This document shows positions 1 through 5,725 of a stretch of DNA of 5,725 nucleotides, piece by piece. Position 1 is the first letter of the stretch. Every line of letters starts with the position of its first letter. Source of the DNA: Nitratifractor sp. (GTDB taxonomy: Bacteria > Campylobacterota > Campylobacteria > Campylobacterales > Sulfurovaceae); assembly GCA_024762845.1 (NCBI GenBank), contig JANTGQ010000104.1, positions 1-5,725 on the forward strand, in the 5' to 3' direction. The notes beneath the pieces are model-generated. The model saw nothing but the letters and a program-made list of their open reading frames with translations. It did no database searches and was not told the DNA's origin. The translations under genes were made by a program, and so were the position numbers.

Positions 1-497
1 ATAAATACCCATGTAAGTGACGCCAAAAGAAAATACTTTACACCATCTTTAAGCCAAATATCTAAGCCATACTCCCAAATTTTAAGCATACTCATTGTTC
101 CTACAGCGCCTAAAAGAAGCGCAAATAGTTCTCTTTTTGTCAACTTTTTGAGTGTAATAAGTGCCACTATAAAAAATGTAAGTATAGGATTAAGGGTAGT
201 TACCAAAATGCCCCCAAATCCGGCATCTCCATATTTTGTACCCTCGAAAAAGAGGTAGTTGTAGAGTGTCAGAAAAAGCGCACCAATAAAGCTTAAAAGA
301 AGGTTTCTAAAGCTGACTCTAAAACTCTCTCGAAAATAGAGAACCACAGGTGCAATTGTAACGGTAGAGAACAAAAAGCGCCAAAAAATTAGATTATAGG
401 CATCAAGATAGTGCGAGAGGACTTTTGCATTAATCCACGTTAAACCCCAAAAGAGCATTGCAAAAAACATCAAAATCGAGAGAGTTTTTTCAGACAC
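1..497 (-). CDS. DMT superfamily (EamA) transporter, N-terminal part
   Basis: An uncharacterised inner-membrane transporter of the drug/metabolite (EamA) superfamily; members export amino acids, metabolites or drugs, and the substrate cannot be told here. About 165 residues are visible and the gene runs off the left edge; full members are usually near 290-300 residues. The start is GTG at 497-495, preceded by AGAAAGG (510-504) six bases upstream, giving VSEKTLSILMFFAMLFWGLT. The FWGLTW motif in the first helix, the following LDAYNLIFWRFL segment, and the later LYNYLFFEGTKYGDAG and TLNPILTFFIVAL segments are typical of the first EamA repeat. Hydrophobic helices alternate with short charged loops such as KKLTKRE. 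The last visible residues (FLLASLTWVF) look like the opening of the second repeat. It follows the lipoprotein gene on the same strand but is separated by the inverted-repeat element, so co-transcription is doubtful. The family call is firm; the function is not. Confidence 0.88.
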   Translation of the reverse strand, partial: MSEKTLSILMFFAMLFWGLTWINAKVLSHYLDAYNLIFWRFLFSTVTIAPVVLYFRESFRVSFRNLLLSFIGALFLTLYNYLFFEGTKYGDAGFGGILVTTLNPILTFFIVALITLKKLTKRELFALLLGAVGTMSMLKIWEYGLDIWLKDGVKYFLLASLTWVF

Positions 498-514
498 AAA
501 AAACCTTTCTGAGA

Positions 515-520
515 ATTATA
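515..520 (-). promoter_or_regulatory. Possible -10 box of the EamA transporter gene
   Basis: A perfect TATAAT reads on the minus strand, 17 bases before the GTG start at 497. No TTGACA-like -35 box is seen at a 16-18 base spacing; that position would lie inside the left arm of the palindromic element. Transcription from it would begin around 508, almost at the ribosome binding site, so the leader would be extremely short. This could be the true promoter or a chance AT-rich match. Confidence 0.35.
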
Positions 521-530
521 CTCCCTCTTC

Positions 531-706
531 GGTTAATCCCGGATTTTGCATTAGAATCGCTAGAAAAACATTAAGTGCTTGTGCTATGGGTGTTTGCAAA
601 AAATTTGAGGTTAACCCGTAGGTTAATCGATGGTTTTTTGTAAACACCCATAGTGCAATGACTAATGCGGCTTCAGTGATTTCTAATGCAAAATCCGGGT
701 TAATCC
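531..706. repeat. Palindromic (MITE-like) inverted-repeat element
   Basis: Two 73-base arms, 531-603 and 706-634 read in reverse complement, match at about 52 of 73 positions by hand count with no gaps, around a 30-base centre (604-633). The match is concentrated in two blocks: the outer 26 bases, sharing CCCGGATTTTGCATTAGAA, and the inner 20 bases, sharing CTATGGGTGTTT then a C and six A. The middle of each arm has diverged. GGTTAAYCC-like words occur at both outer ends and twice in the centre (609-617, 621-629), so the whole looks like two ~86 bp units placed head to head around GTA at 618-620. No transposase and no clear target-site duplication are seen. It could be a non-autonomous mobile element, abutting insertion-sequence ends, or a structured RNA/terminator. 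The inverted repeat is directly visible; its mobile nature is inferred. Confidence 0.75.
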
Positions 707-2235
707 TTACGATATAGCAACTCTTCAAGTACCGCTTTTGTGTAGTAGGAGTTCATATTATCAAGATAAGAGCACACAACACCGCTGCCACTTAGCTTAA
801 CTGCACCATAACTTGTAAGGCTACACTTTGCACTTTTTTTATCTACCCAGTGGTTACCATACCAGCTATCTTCTACTGCACCATACAGCAGTGCTTCAAA
901 ATCTCCTATATGAAGTGCCCCATTATTATATTTCCCGTTCTCGATTAAATACCATAGAGCAGTTGTGTGATCAATTTTAGTAGTATCTAATAGAGGAGTT
1001 GGCACGGCTGGATCATGTGCCATAATTATCTCTCCTTCAAAACGATTAAATACTATGTGTGCTGCTTTCGATGCTGATGTTGGCTTTGTAACACCTTCTG
1101 AGAGATTCATCTCTGGTTCGCCACTTCTTCTATCGCTCCAAGCAGATGAGATTACAATTTTGTCAACCTTCTCATTTACAAGATTTGCATCTGCTTCAAG
1201 TAAAGAAGCAAAATTATGTAAATGTCCTCCGACAATATAAACCACACTCCTCTCTTTACTAATATTGAACAAATCTGCAAGTAAGTACTCACTACTATCA
1301 TCAATTGCAGTATCTAATAATATACCTCTAACAAATCTATCCAAACGAGGAAACCTTCTAGTAGTAGGTGTAACCCTGCCCGTAAAAGTATGGTTAATTA
1401 ATACAGGAATATCGACATCAGCACCTAAAAGAGCTCTAAATATATTATTCGCCTTTCCATCAAGGTCTTGTCCAGTTACATCAACAGCTCGCAACTCTAT
1501 CAAACCCCTCTGGTGCATCTTTTTTGCTGCAGATATAAGAGAATAATTGTCTCTATCCCAATGGTCCTGCGACAAATAGATAATTGGCACACTATAAGCC
1601 CTTTTAGAACTTACCGTAACAGTTGCATTTGACTCTGCACCGTCACTATCTTTTAAGGTATATCTAAAACTCTCTTCCCCGATAAAGTTGTCAACTCGAC
1701 GATACTCAACCTTGCTATCAACTACTCTAACTTCTCCGTGTTCTGTGGTTGTAGGTACTCTAGTGATTGTGAGCTTATCTCCATCTAAATCTTTATCGTT
1801 ACTTAATACATCAATAAGCAGAGTTTTATTAGTGTCTAACACCGCAGAATCTGGAGCAGCTGATGGAGGTGCATTTTTAACAAATATTTCAAGGTTCAGC
1901 TCCAGTTCTCCCCCATCTTCACGAGCTCCTACTACCTGTAATAGATATGGGCTGTTTTGGCTTGCACTTACCGATAGTTTTCCTTCTAAAATACCTTTAG
2001 CTGAAACCTTAATACCTTTAGGCAGCTCACTCCTCTTTTTTGGCATTGCAAAGCCCTCTATTTTGCTATTAAAGAGGGCATTTAAATTAATTTTAACTTT
2101 TTGACTATCATAAAATATTTTTTCTACTCTGTGTAAAGTTTCACTCTCCGTAACACCCACTTTAGTACTTTTTTCTTTCGTACATGCTGAGTTTACAAAT
2201 AGATATACAAAGAGAAAAATATAAATTTTATACAT
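700..2235 (-). CDS. Predicted lipoprotein: Ig/cadherin-like domains plus nucleoside-hydrolase-like domain
   Basis: A 511-residue envelope protein of unknown substrate. Residues 1-17 form a hydrophobic signal peptide ending VNSA before Cys18, a plausible but imperfect lipobox (Asn at -3), so lipid anchoring is predicted. Residues ~40-118 resemble a putative-Ig fold (LPKGIKVSAKGILEGKLS). Residues ~125-208 look like a cadherin-like Big_9 module, with the characteristic VLSNDKDLDGDKLTI and FRYTLKDSDGAES segments. Residues ~216-505 resemble the inosine-uridine nucleoside hydrolase fold: an opening strand and Asp cluster (SQDHWDRDNYSLI, 222-234), KANNIFRALLGADVDIPV (261-278), VVYIVGGHLHNFASLL (331-346) and GDFEALLYGAVEDSWYG (444-460, with D445 where the family has its late Asp). 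The Asp cluster is not canonical, so catalysis is uncertain. ATG at 2235 is chosen because the signal peptide begins there; only A-rich sequence precedes it, with no strong Shine-Dalgarno. The last Asp codon and the TAA stop lie inside the palindromic element, so the C-terminus may have been altered. Confidence 0.85.
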   Translation of the reverse strand: MYKIYIFLFVYLFVNSACTKEKSTKVGVTESETLHRVEKIFYDSQKVKINLNALFNSKIEGFAMPKKRSELPKGIKVSAKGILEGKLSVSASQNSPYLLQVVGAREDGGELELNLEIFVKNAPPSAAPDSAVLDTNKTLLIDVLSNDKDLDGDKLTITRVPTTTEHGEVRVVDSKVEYRRVDNFIGEESFRYTLKDSDGAESNATVTVSSKRAYSVPIIYLSQDHWDRDNYSLISAAKKMHQRGLIELRAVDVTGQDLDGKANNIFRALLGADVDIPVLINHTFTGRVTPTTRRFPRLDRFVRGILLDTAIDDSSEYLLADLFNISKERSVVYIVGGHLHNFASLLEADANLVNEKVDKIVISSAWSDRRSGEPEMNLSEGVTKPTSASKAAHIVFNRFEGEIIMAHDPAVPTPLLDTTKIDHTTALWYLIENGKYNNGALHIGDFEALLYGAVEDSWYGNHWVDKKSAKCSLTSYGAVKLSGSGVVCSYLDNMNSYYTKAVLEELLYRKD

Positions 2236-2445
2236 TTTTTTGACTTTTTTAGAAAATTTTACATGAATAAGTTTTAATTTGCATTAAAAAATATTTTCAA
2301 ATTCATCATAAAGCAAGTCATTTTTAAAATATATCAAAAAAATGGAACTTATTAGAGATAATTTTTTTCTCATTTTTTAACTAGCTAGGACAACAAAAAG
2401 CTACTTTTAATCTCTACAAAGTAGTATAAAACAAAAAGGATTTTT
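2236..2445. promoter_or_regulatory. Divergent intergenic promoter region, lipoprotein gene / msrB
   Basis: This 210-base, very AT-rich gap separates two divergently transcribed genes and must hold both promoters. Minus-strand candidates for the lipoprotein gene include TATGAT (2310-2305); no well-spaced -35 box accompanies it. Plus-strand candidates for msrB include GATAAT (2357-2362) and TTTAAT (2406-2411). TATAAA at 2425-2430 is too close to the start to leave a full leader. The msrB ribosome binding site AAGGA (2436-2440) sits five bases before its ATG. A seven-base inverted repeat, CTACTTT (2401-2407) and AAAGTAG (2418-2424), and the palindrome CTAGCTAG (2381-2388) are possible protein-binding or hairpin sites. 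No open reading frame of note was seen. Confidence 0.5.
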
Positions 2446-2808
2446 ATGGAATATAATAAATTAACTCCCGAAGAGGAGTATGTAATTCTTAATAAGGGTA
2501 CTGAGTTTGCTTTTAGTGGGAAATATTGGGATAATAAAGAGGATGGTACCTATGTATGTCGGCAGTGTAATACCCCTCTTTTTCACTCTAATGCAAAGTT
2601 TGACTCAGGTACTGGATGGCCAAGTTTTGATGATGCTATTGAAAATGCTGTCAAAGAGGTTCCAGATGCAGATGGTAGACGTGTAGAGATTGTTTGTGCA
2701 AACTGCGGTGGGCACTTAGGGCATGTCTTTAGAGGTGAGGGATTTACCGATAAAAGTACAAGACACTGCGTTAACTCTATCTCTTTAGACTTTATTAAAG
2801 AGGACTAA
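2446..2808 (+). CDS. msrB: Peptide-methionine (R)-S-oxide reductase MsrB
   Basis: A cytoplasmic repair enzyme that reduces the R epimer of methionine sulfoxide in oxidised proteins back to methionine, normally recycled by thioredoxin. The 120-residue length fits a single-domain MsrB. The start is fixed by AAGGA five bases upstream and by the N-terminal family segment LTPEEEYVILNKGTE. Two zinc-binding pairs are intact: Cys38/Cys41 (CRQC) and Cys84/Cys87 (CANC). The catalytic cysteine is Cys108 in RHCVNSISLDF, and GGHLGHVF and the GWPSF substrate-pocket motif are present. The position often occupied by the resolving cysteine (GCGWPSF) is Thr56 here (GTGWPSF), and no other free cysteine is left, so this looks like a one-cysteine form with a different regeneration route. 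It stands alone: divergent from the lipoprotein gene and convergent with the carboxypeptidase gene. No MsrA fusion or adjacent msrA is seen. Confidence 0.97.
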   Translation: MEYNKLTPEEEYVILNKGTEFAFSGKYWDNKEDGTYVCRQCNTPLFHSNAKFDSGTGWPSFDDAIENAVKEVPDADGRRVEIVCANCGGHLGHVFRGEGFTDKSTRHCVNSISLDFIKED

Positions 2809-2818
2809 AGAGGCTGTT

Positions 2819-2850
2819 AAAGTACTACTATTTTTAGGAGTAGTGCCTTT
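2819..2850. terminator. Weak hairpin between convergent genes
   Basis: ACTACT (2824-2829) pairs with AGTAGT (2839-2844) across a nine-base loop. AAAG (2819-2822) and CTTT (2847-2850) extend the stem past a small internal loop. It begins 11 bases after the msrB stop and lies in the 104-base gap between convergent genes, where a shared terminator is expected. Neither strand has a real T-run after the stem, so intrinsic termination would be weak. The palindrome GCCTTAAGGC at 2894-2903, closer to the carboxypeptidase stop, also lacks a T-run. Confidence 0.35.
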
Positions 2851-2912
2851 AGGTACAAGAATCAGTCACCATTTTATAAAGTTACAGCAACGAGCCTTAA
2901 GGCGCTAGAGGG

Positions 2913-5489
2913 TTAGTAACTCTCTAACGGATCGTACTTAACAATTGTTGCTTCTGAAAAATTAGGTACCTCATCGTATGCAAATACTGCGTAGTACTTC
3001 TCTTTATCAAAAGAGGCAAAGTTATCATACGTATAGTTATCTAGACCTCCATAGAGCTTTACGCCATCCATAAAGTGTTTTGGTGGATGGAAACTGTTTC
3101 TAACTACATAGTAGCCTTTCACAGCCTCATCTTCTACTCTATCCCATGAGATCCTAATCATCTTATTCTCTTTAGTTATTTTTAAATTATCAACAGCTTT
3201 TGGTGCAATTCGTCTTTTTGGTACATAACTTACTAGTAACTGTGCATCATCACTCCAGTCGGTAATTCGCCCTTTTGCACCATGTGCTGATGTTGGCTTA
3301 ATAACAAGCTTGAGTATTTTACCATCTATATGCATTTTATCAACAATATGTCTTGAGAATGTATCAAACTTAAAGTATTGATACTCATGAGTGTTTAGCT
3401 CTTTCTCAGCAACTTCATACCCTATAAACTCTATCTTCTCTCTATTTTTAATATCTTCATAGGTTCCAACTTCATCTACCTCTACAAGCTCTACATAGAA
3501 TCGAATATCCGATCTCCCTTTGAGTGTATTCTTATTCTTAATGCGAAGTGTACACTTTGTAATCATAGTTACCTCAGGGTCTGGCAGTGCGTCGAGATTA
3601 AAATCCATAAATCCATAGACTTTCTCTCCGTTTTTATCAAAACCGCTCGAAAGCCCCTCTTTCACTCCGCTCTCATCGATAGTCGCCATTGTGTATGTAT
3701 CTAGTGCAACCTGCTCCTCAACAACAGTATATTTAACATCTAACATCGGTCGGTAGTGAATACCGCCCCCAAAACGACCATAGCCAATATCGAACTGCAT
3801 CATTTGGCTATCTTCACCTGCTGGCAGTTTTTTTGGTCCATCTAGCCTAAAAACAACCCTTTGGATATCAATCTTCTCTTGTAATAGTTTACACTCATGT
3901 CTACTAAACTCCCAGTAGTTCCAGATACCCTGTGTCAACTTTTCAGAGCGTATGGCTCGCCCTATTACACCTTTTGCTTTTGCATTTTCTATCTCGTGGA
4001 AATCGGTAAGTTCGCTAAAACTATCCTCTTCCAATAGCGAAAGATTCCACTCGCCATATCTCTCTATCTTTGCAGCAACGCGGTTCATTGGGTAGATATA
4101 GAACCTTGCAGACTTTATAAGTGCATTTTTTGGCAGTGTAGATAGGTCAAAAGTTACTACAGCATCACAAATCCCACTGTTCTTATTAACCCCAACAAAC
4201 AGAGAGTTACTCCCAAAGTGCGAACGGTTCTGCTCTTGTGTCAACTCCCCTACATACCCGGTCTCGCTTAACGATGCAAAGACAACTTTATAAAACTCAT
4301 CATCATCAAGCTTCGTTCTTACCTTTACGATTGGAGCAAATGGAGACTTGTAGCCGCTCTTTTTATTGAGCACACGAATAGTATAGTAGTAGTTTGTCGA
4401 GCTTTGCAAGTCACTGTTGGTAAAACAGCACTCAGATACAACACCCACTAATGTTCTCTCATTACAGGCATCTTTATCTTTAACATTTCTGTAAATCTCA
4501 AAACATATATCTTCGCGCTCCTCATATTGCCACTCCAGGGTGACACTGTTGACAGCTACGCTTTTAACTGTAAAGTTATCAACGCGCTTTGGTGCTTTAG
4601 CGGAGTAGTTGACAACTTCGCTAAATGTGCGTTTAAGTGCCGGAATATTCTCATCAACACTGCTGCTCATACTCTTCATATAATCTGGAATATTCTTGGT
4701 ACCTACCTCTGCTACAAATGCAATAATCCCTCTAGAGTAGTAGTACTCTCTTCCGCTTCCGCTAATTAAGTGTGCGGGCGGCTTACCACGGTGTATTCCA
4801 TACTTTCTGCCTGTTACTTTTTGGATTTCGTCATTCATGTTTGCACAGATTACATTCATATCTGTACCATCAATCTCTGCTTCGTGCATAAACTTATGTG
4901 CTGGAAAGAACACATTTCCTTGCGAGTGGTAATCTACTGCAATTGTAATATTTGGGTGCGCATCTACAAACTCTTTTATAGCATACGTCTCAGCCTCCGA
5001 AAATGGGGCTTCACCACCATAGACATTCGAGGATGTATCGCTAATCTTTTTAAAACCGACAGAGAAGTTACGGTTTAAATCTACACCATAGGTGCCGTCG
5101 TGGTTTTTGCGTCTATTTTTTCGCCAAAAAGAGAAGTGCTTTCTTGAGTACTCATACCCATCGGGGTTAAGGCAAGGCACCATATAGAGTGTCGACTCAT
5201 TTAGCGATTTCTCCAAAATAGGGTCAACATCCCCATTAAGTGCAGCATACTCTATAAATTTCAGTGCCAACTCATGCCCAATCCACTCGCGCGCATGGAT
5301 TGTACCAGTATAGAGCATTGCCGGCTTGCTATCTGCACTCTCGACATCTTTGCTAATAGTTACTAGCATAATATCTCGCCCCTCATATGTTGTCCCAATT
5401 TTTTGGAGACGAATCAAGTTTGGGTATTGAAGCTGCATCATCTGCAGATACTCTAAACTCTCCTGATACGATTTATATTGATTTTTCAT
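2913..5489 (-). CDS. M14 zinc carboxypeptidase with FN3 and DNRLRE-like modules
   Basis: An 858-residue metallopeptidase predicted to remove C-terminal residues from peptides. Residues 1-~292 are an M14A carboxypeptidase domain: zinc ligands His65 and Glu68 (GTIHAREWIG) and His188 (DYHSQG); Arg123 (FWRKNRR) matching Arg127, and Asn139-Arg140 (DLNRNF) matching Asn144-Arg145 of carboxypeptidase A; and the general base Glu261 (FVAEVG). Where carboxypeptidase A has Tyr248, hand alignment gives His240 (AHLISGSG), and Arg247 falls at specificity position 255. Residues ~300-393 are a fibronectin type III domain. Residues ~400-588 resemble a DNRLRE/CBM96 beta-sandwich (FGSNSLFVGV, VVTFDLSTLP, SARFYIYP). 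Residues ~596-756 look like a second, more divergent copy (YGFMDFNLDALP). Residues ~764-855 are a second FN3. Such modules are typical of secreted proteins, yet there is no signal peptide: the protein opens MKNQYKSYQESLEYLQ, and an in-frame TAA lies 15 bases upstream of ATG 5489, so no longer start exists. GTGAG sits four bases before the ATG. Peptidase class is confident; location and substrate are not. Confidence 0.93.
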   Translation of the reverse strand: MKNQYKSYQESLEYLQMMQLQYPNLIRLQKIGTTYEGRDIMLVTISKDVESADSKPAMLYTGTIHAREWIGHELALKFIEYAALNGDVDPILEKSLNESTLYMVPCLNPDGYEYSRKHFSFWRKNRRKNHDGTYGVDLNRNFSVGFKKISDTSSNVYGGEAPFSEAETYAIKEFVDAHPNITIAVDYHSQGNVFFPAHKFMHEAEIDGTDMNVICANMNDEIQKVTGRKYGIHRGKPPAHLISGSGREYYYSRGIIAFVAEVGTKNIPDYMKSMSSSVDENIPALKRTFSEVVNYSAKAPKRVDNFTVKSVAVNSVTLEWQYEEREDICFEIYRNVKDKDACNERTLVGVVSECCFTNSDLQSSTNYYYTIRVLNKKSGYKSPFAPIVKVRTKLDDDEFYKVVFASLSETGYVGELTQEQNRSHFGSNSLFVGVNKNSGICDAVVTFDLSTLPKNALIKSARFYIYPMNRVAAKIERYGEWNLSLLEEDSFSELTDFHEIENAKAKGVIGRAIRSEKLTQGIWNYWEFSRHECKLLQEKIDIQRVVFRLDGPKKLPAGEDSQMMQFDIGYGRFGGGIHYRPMLDVKYTVVEEQVALDTYTMATIDESGVKEGLSSGFDKNGEKVYGFMDFNLDALPDPEVTMITKCTLRIKNKNTLKGRSDIRFYVELVEVDEVGTYEDIKNREKIEFIGYEVAEKELNTHEYQYFKFDTFSRHIVDKMHIDGKILKLVIKPTSAHGAKGRITDWSDDAQLLVSYVPKRRIAPKAVDNLKITKENKMIRISWDRVEDEAVKGYYVVRNSFHPPKHFMDGVKLYGGLDNYTYDNFASFDKEKYYAVFAYDEVPNFSEATIVKYDPLESY

Positions 5490-5524
5490 AAGCTCACTTT
5501 TTTAGTAGAATATTTGAATTTGAG

Positions 5525-5547
5525 AAAAGAGGCAAAGTACCCCTTTT
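5525..5547. terminator. Hairpin ahead of the carboxypeptidase gene (terminator or leader structure)
   Basis: On the minus strand AAAAGGGG (5547-5540) pairs with CCTCTTTT (5532-5525) around a seven-base loop: eight pairs including one G-U. On the plus strand the same stem is followed by a run of eight T (5544-5551), the standard intrinsic-terminator form. On the minus strand it would stop read-through from the partial gene ending at 5580, or form the extreme 5' end of the carboxypeptidase mRNA. No plus-strand gene upstream needs it. Confidence 0.5.
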
Positions 5548-5559
5548 TTTTATAGCCAA

Positions 5560-5568
5560 ATTATAGCA
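5560..5568 (-). promoter_or_regulatory. Extended -10 promoter for the carboxypeptidase gene
   Basis: TGCTATAAT reads on the minus strand: a consensus TATAAT (5565-5560) with the TG of an extended -10 one base upstream. No good -35 is seen 17 bases upstream, which suits an extended -10 promoter and the weak -35 use reported for Campylobacterota. Transcription would start near 5553, giving a leader of about 64 bases that opens with a run of A and then the 5547-5525 hairpin. The neighbouring GGCTATAAAA (minus, 5557-5548) is a weaker alternative. Confidence 0.55.
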
Positions 5569-5579
5569 AAAGTTACTCT

Positions 5580-5725
5580 CTATTTCGAAAGCTTCTCTTT
5601 AAGTTCGCTCCAGTTTTCGCGCAGGCTCTTAAGAATTTTTCCCTTTAACCAGCTAAAGTCCTCTTCGAGTTCGTGTGGCAACTCTTCGAGCTTTTTAAGA
5701 AAGTCGCTAGAGTTAAATTTCTCTA
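5580..5725 (-). CDS. C-terminal 47 residues of an unrecognised charged protein
   Basis: An open frame enters from the right edge and ends at TAG (5582-5580). It encodes 47 visible residues, beginning EKFNSSDFLKKLEELPHELE and ending NWSELKEKLSK. It is rich in Glu, Lys and Leu with spaced Trp and Phe, a composition expected of amphipathic helices or a coiled coil. No family is recognised. Its codon use resembles the neighbouring genes, the same-strand order fits, and the stop is followed by a promoter and hairpin, all supporting a real gene. The beginning and total length lie outside the window, and it is probably a separate transcription unit from the carboxypeptidase gene. Confidence 0.7.
   Translation of the reverse strand, partial: EKFNSSDFLKKLEELPHELEEDFSWLKGKILKSLRENWSELKEKLSK

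Noticed and set aside
525..726. CTCTTC at 525-530 and 721-726 as a target-site duplication of the element
   Set aside because: The right copy is 14 bases outside the arm end, so it does not abut the repeat; a six-base match in AT-rich DNA is expected by chance.
516..728. 70-codon minus-strand open frame across the inverted repeat
   Set aside because: It is read entirely through the palindrome arms, overlaps the lipoprotein C-terminus in another frame, has no ribosome binding site and resembles no known protein.
1055..2104. Plus-strand open frames (1055-1240, 1265-1546, 1688-2104) inside the lipoprotein gene
   Set aside because: They are antisense shadows: Ser/Leu-rich low-complexity translations, no ribosome binding sites, while the minus-strand frame has a signal peptide and recognisable domains.
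2335..2380. Possible small RNA or leader peptide in the AT-rich gap before msrB
   Set aside because: No stable hairpin plus T-run unit and no short frame with a ribosome binding site could be supported.
2894..2903. GCCTTAAGGC as terminator of the carboxypeptidase gene
   Set aside because: A ten-base palindrome leaves no workable hairpin loop and no T-run follows on the minus strand.
4527..5078. Plus-strand open frames opposite the M14 domain
   Set aside because: They lie antisense to conserved catalytic motifs of the carboxypeptidase and show no domain features of their own.

Overview
The window is low-GC, gene-dense bacterial DNA with short intergenic gaps, T-rich spacers and TATAAT-like -10 boxes. 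Codon choice and protein character suggest a Campylobacterota member, perhaps near Sulfurimonas or Sulfurovum. That placement is an inference from style; no marker gene is present. No RNA gene, CRISPR array, transposase or phage gene was seen.

Layout, left to right. (1) 1-497, minus: the first ~165 residues of a DMT/EamA-type membrane transporter, running off the left edge. (2) 531-706: a ~176 bp symmetrical inverted repeat without a credible gene, resembling a MITE or fused insertion-sequence ends. Its right end supplies the stop codon of the next gene. (3) 700-2235, minus: a 511-residue predicted lipoprotein with two Ig/cadherin-like domains and a C-terminal nucleoside-hydrolase-like domain whose aspartate cluster looks degenerate. 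(4) 2236-2445: an AT-rich divergent promoter region. (5) 2446-2808, plus: msrB, methionine-R-sulfoxide reductase, zinc-binding but lacking the usual resolving cysteine. (6) 2809-2912: a convergent gap with a weak hairpin. (7) 2913-5489, minus: an 858-residue M14 zinc carboxypeptidase fused to FN3, two DNRLRE-like modules and a second FN3, with no signal peptide. (8) 5490-5579: a compact control region with an extended -10 promoter and a hairpin. (9) 5580-5725, minus: the last 47 residues of an unrecognised charged helical protein.

The genes do not form an obvious pathway. Each seems to be its own transcription unit; msrB stands alone on the plus strand between two minus-strand genes. The points most worth a second look are the palindromic element that ends the lipoprotein gene, the two multidomain hydrolase-like proteins with altered active-site residues, and the promoter/hairpin ahead of the carboxypeptidase.
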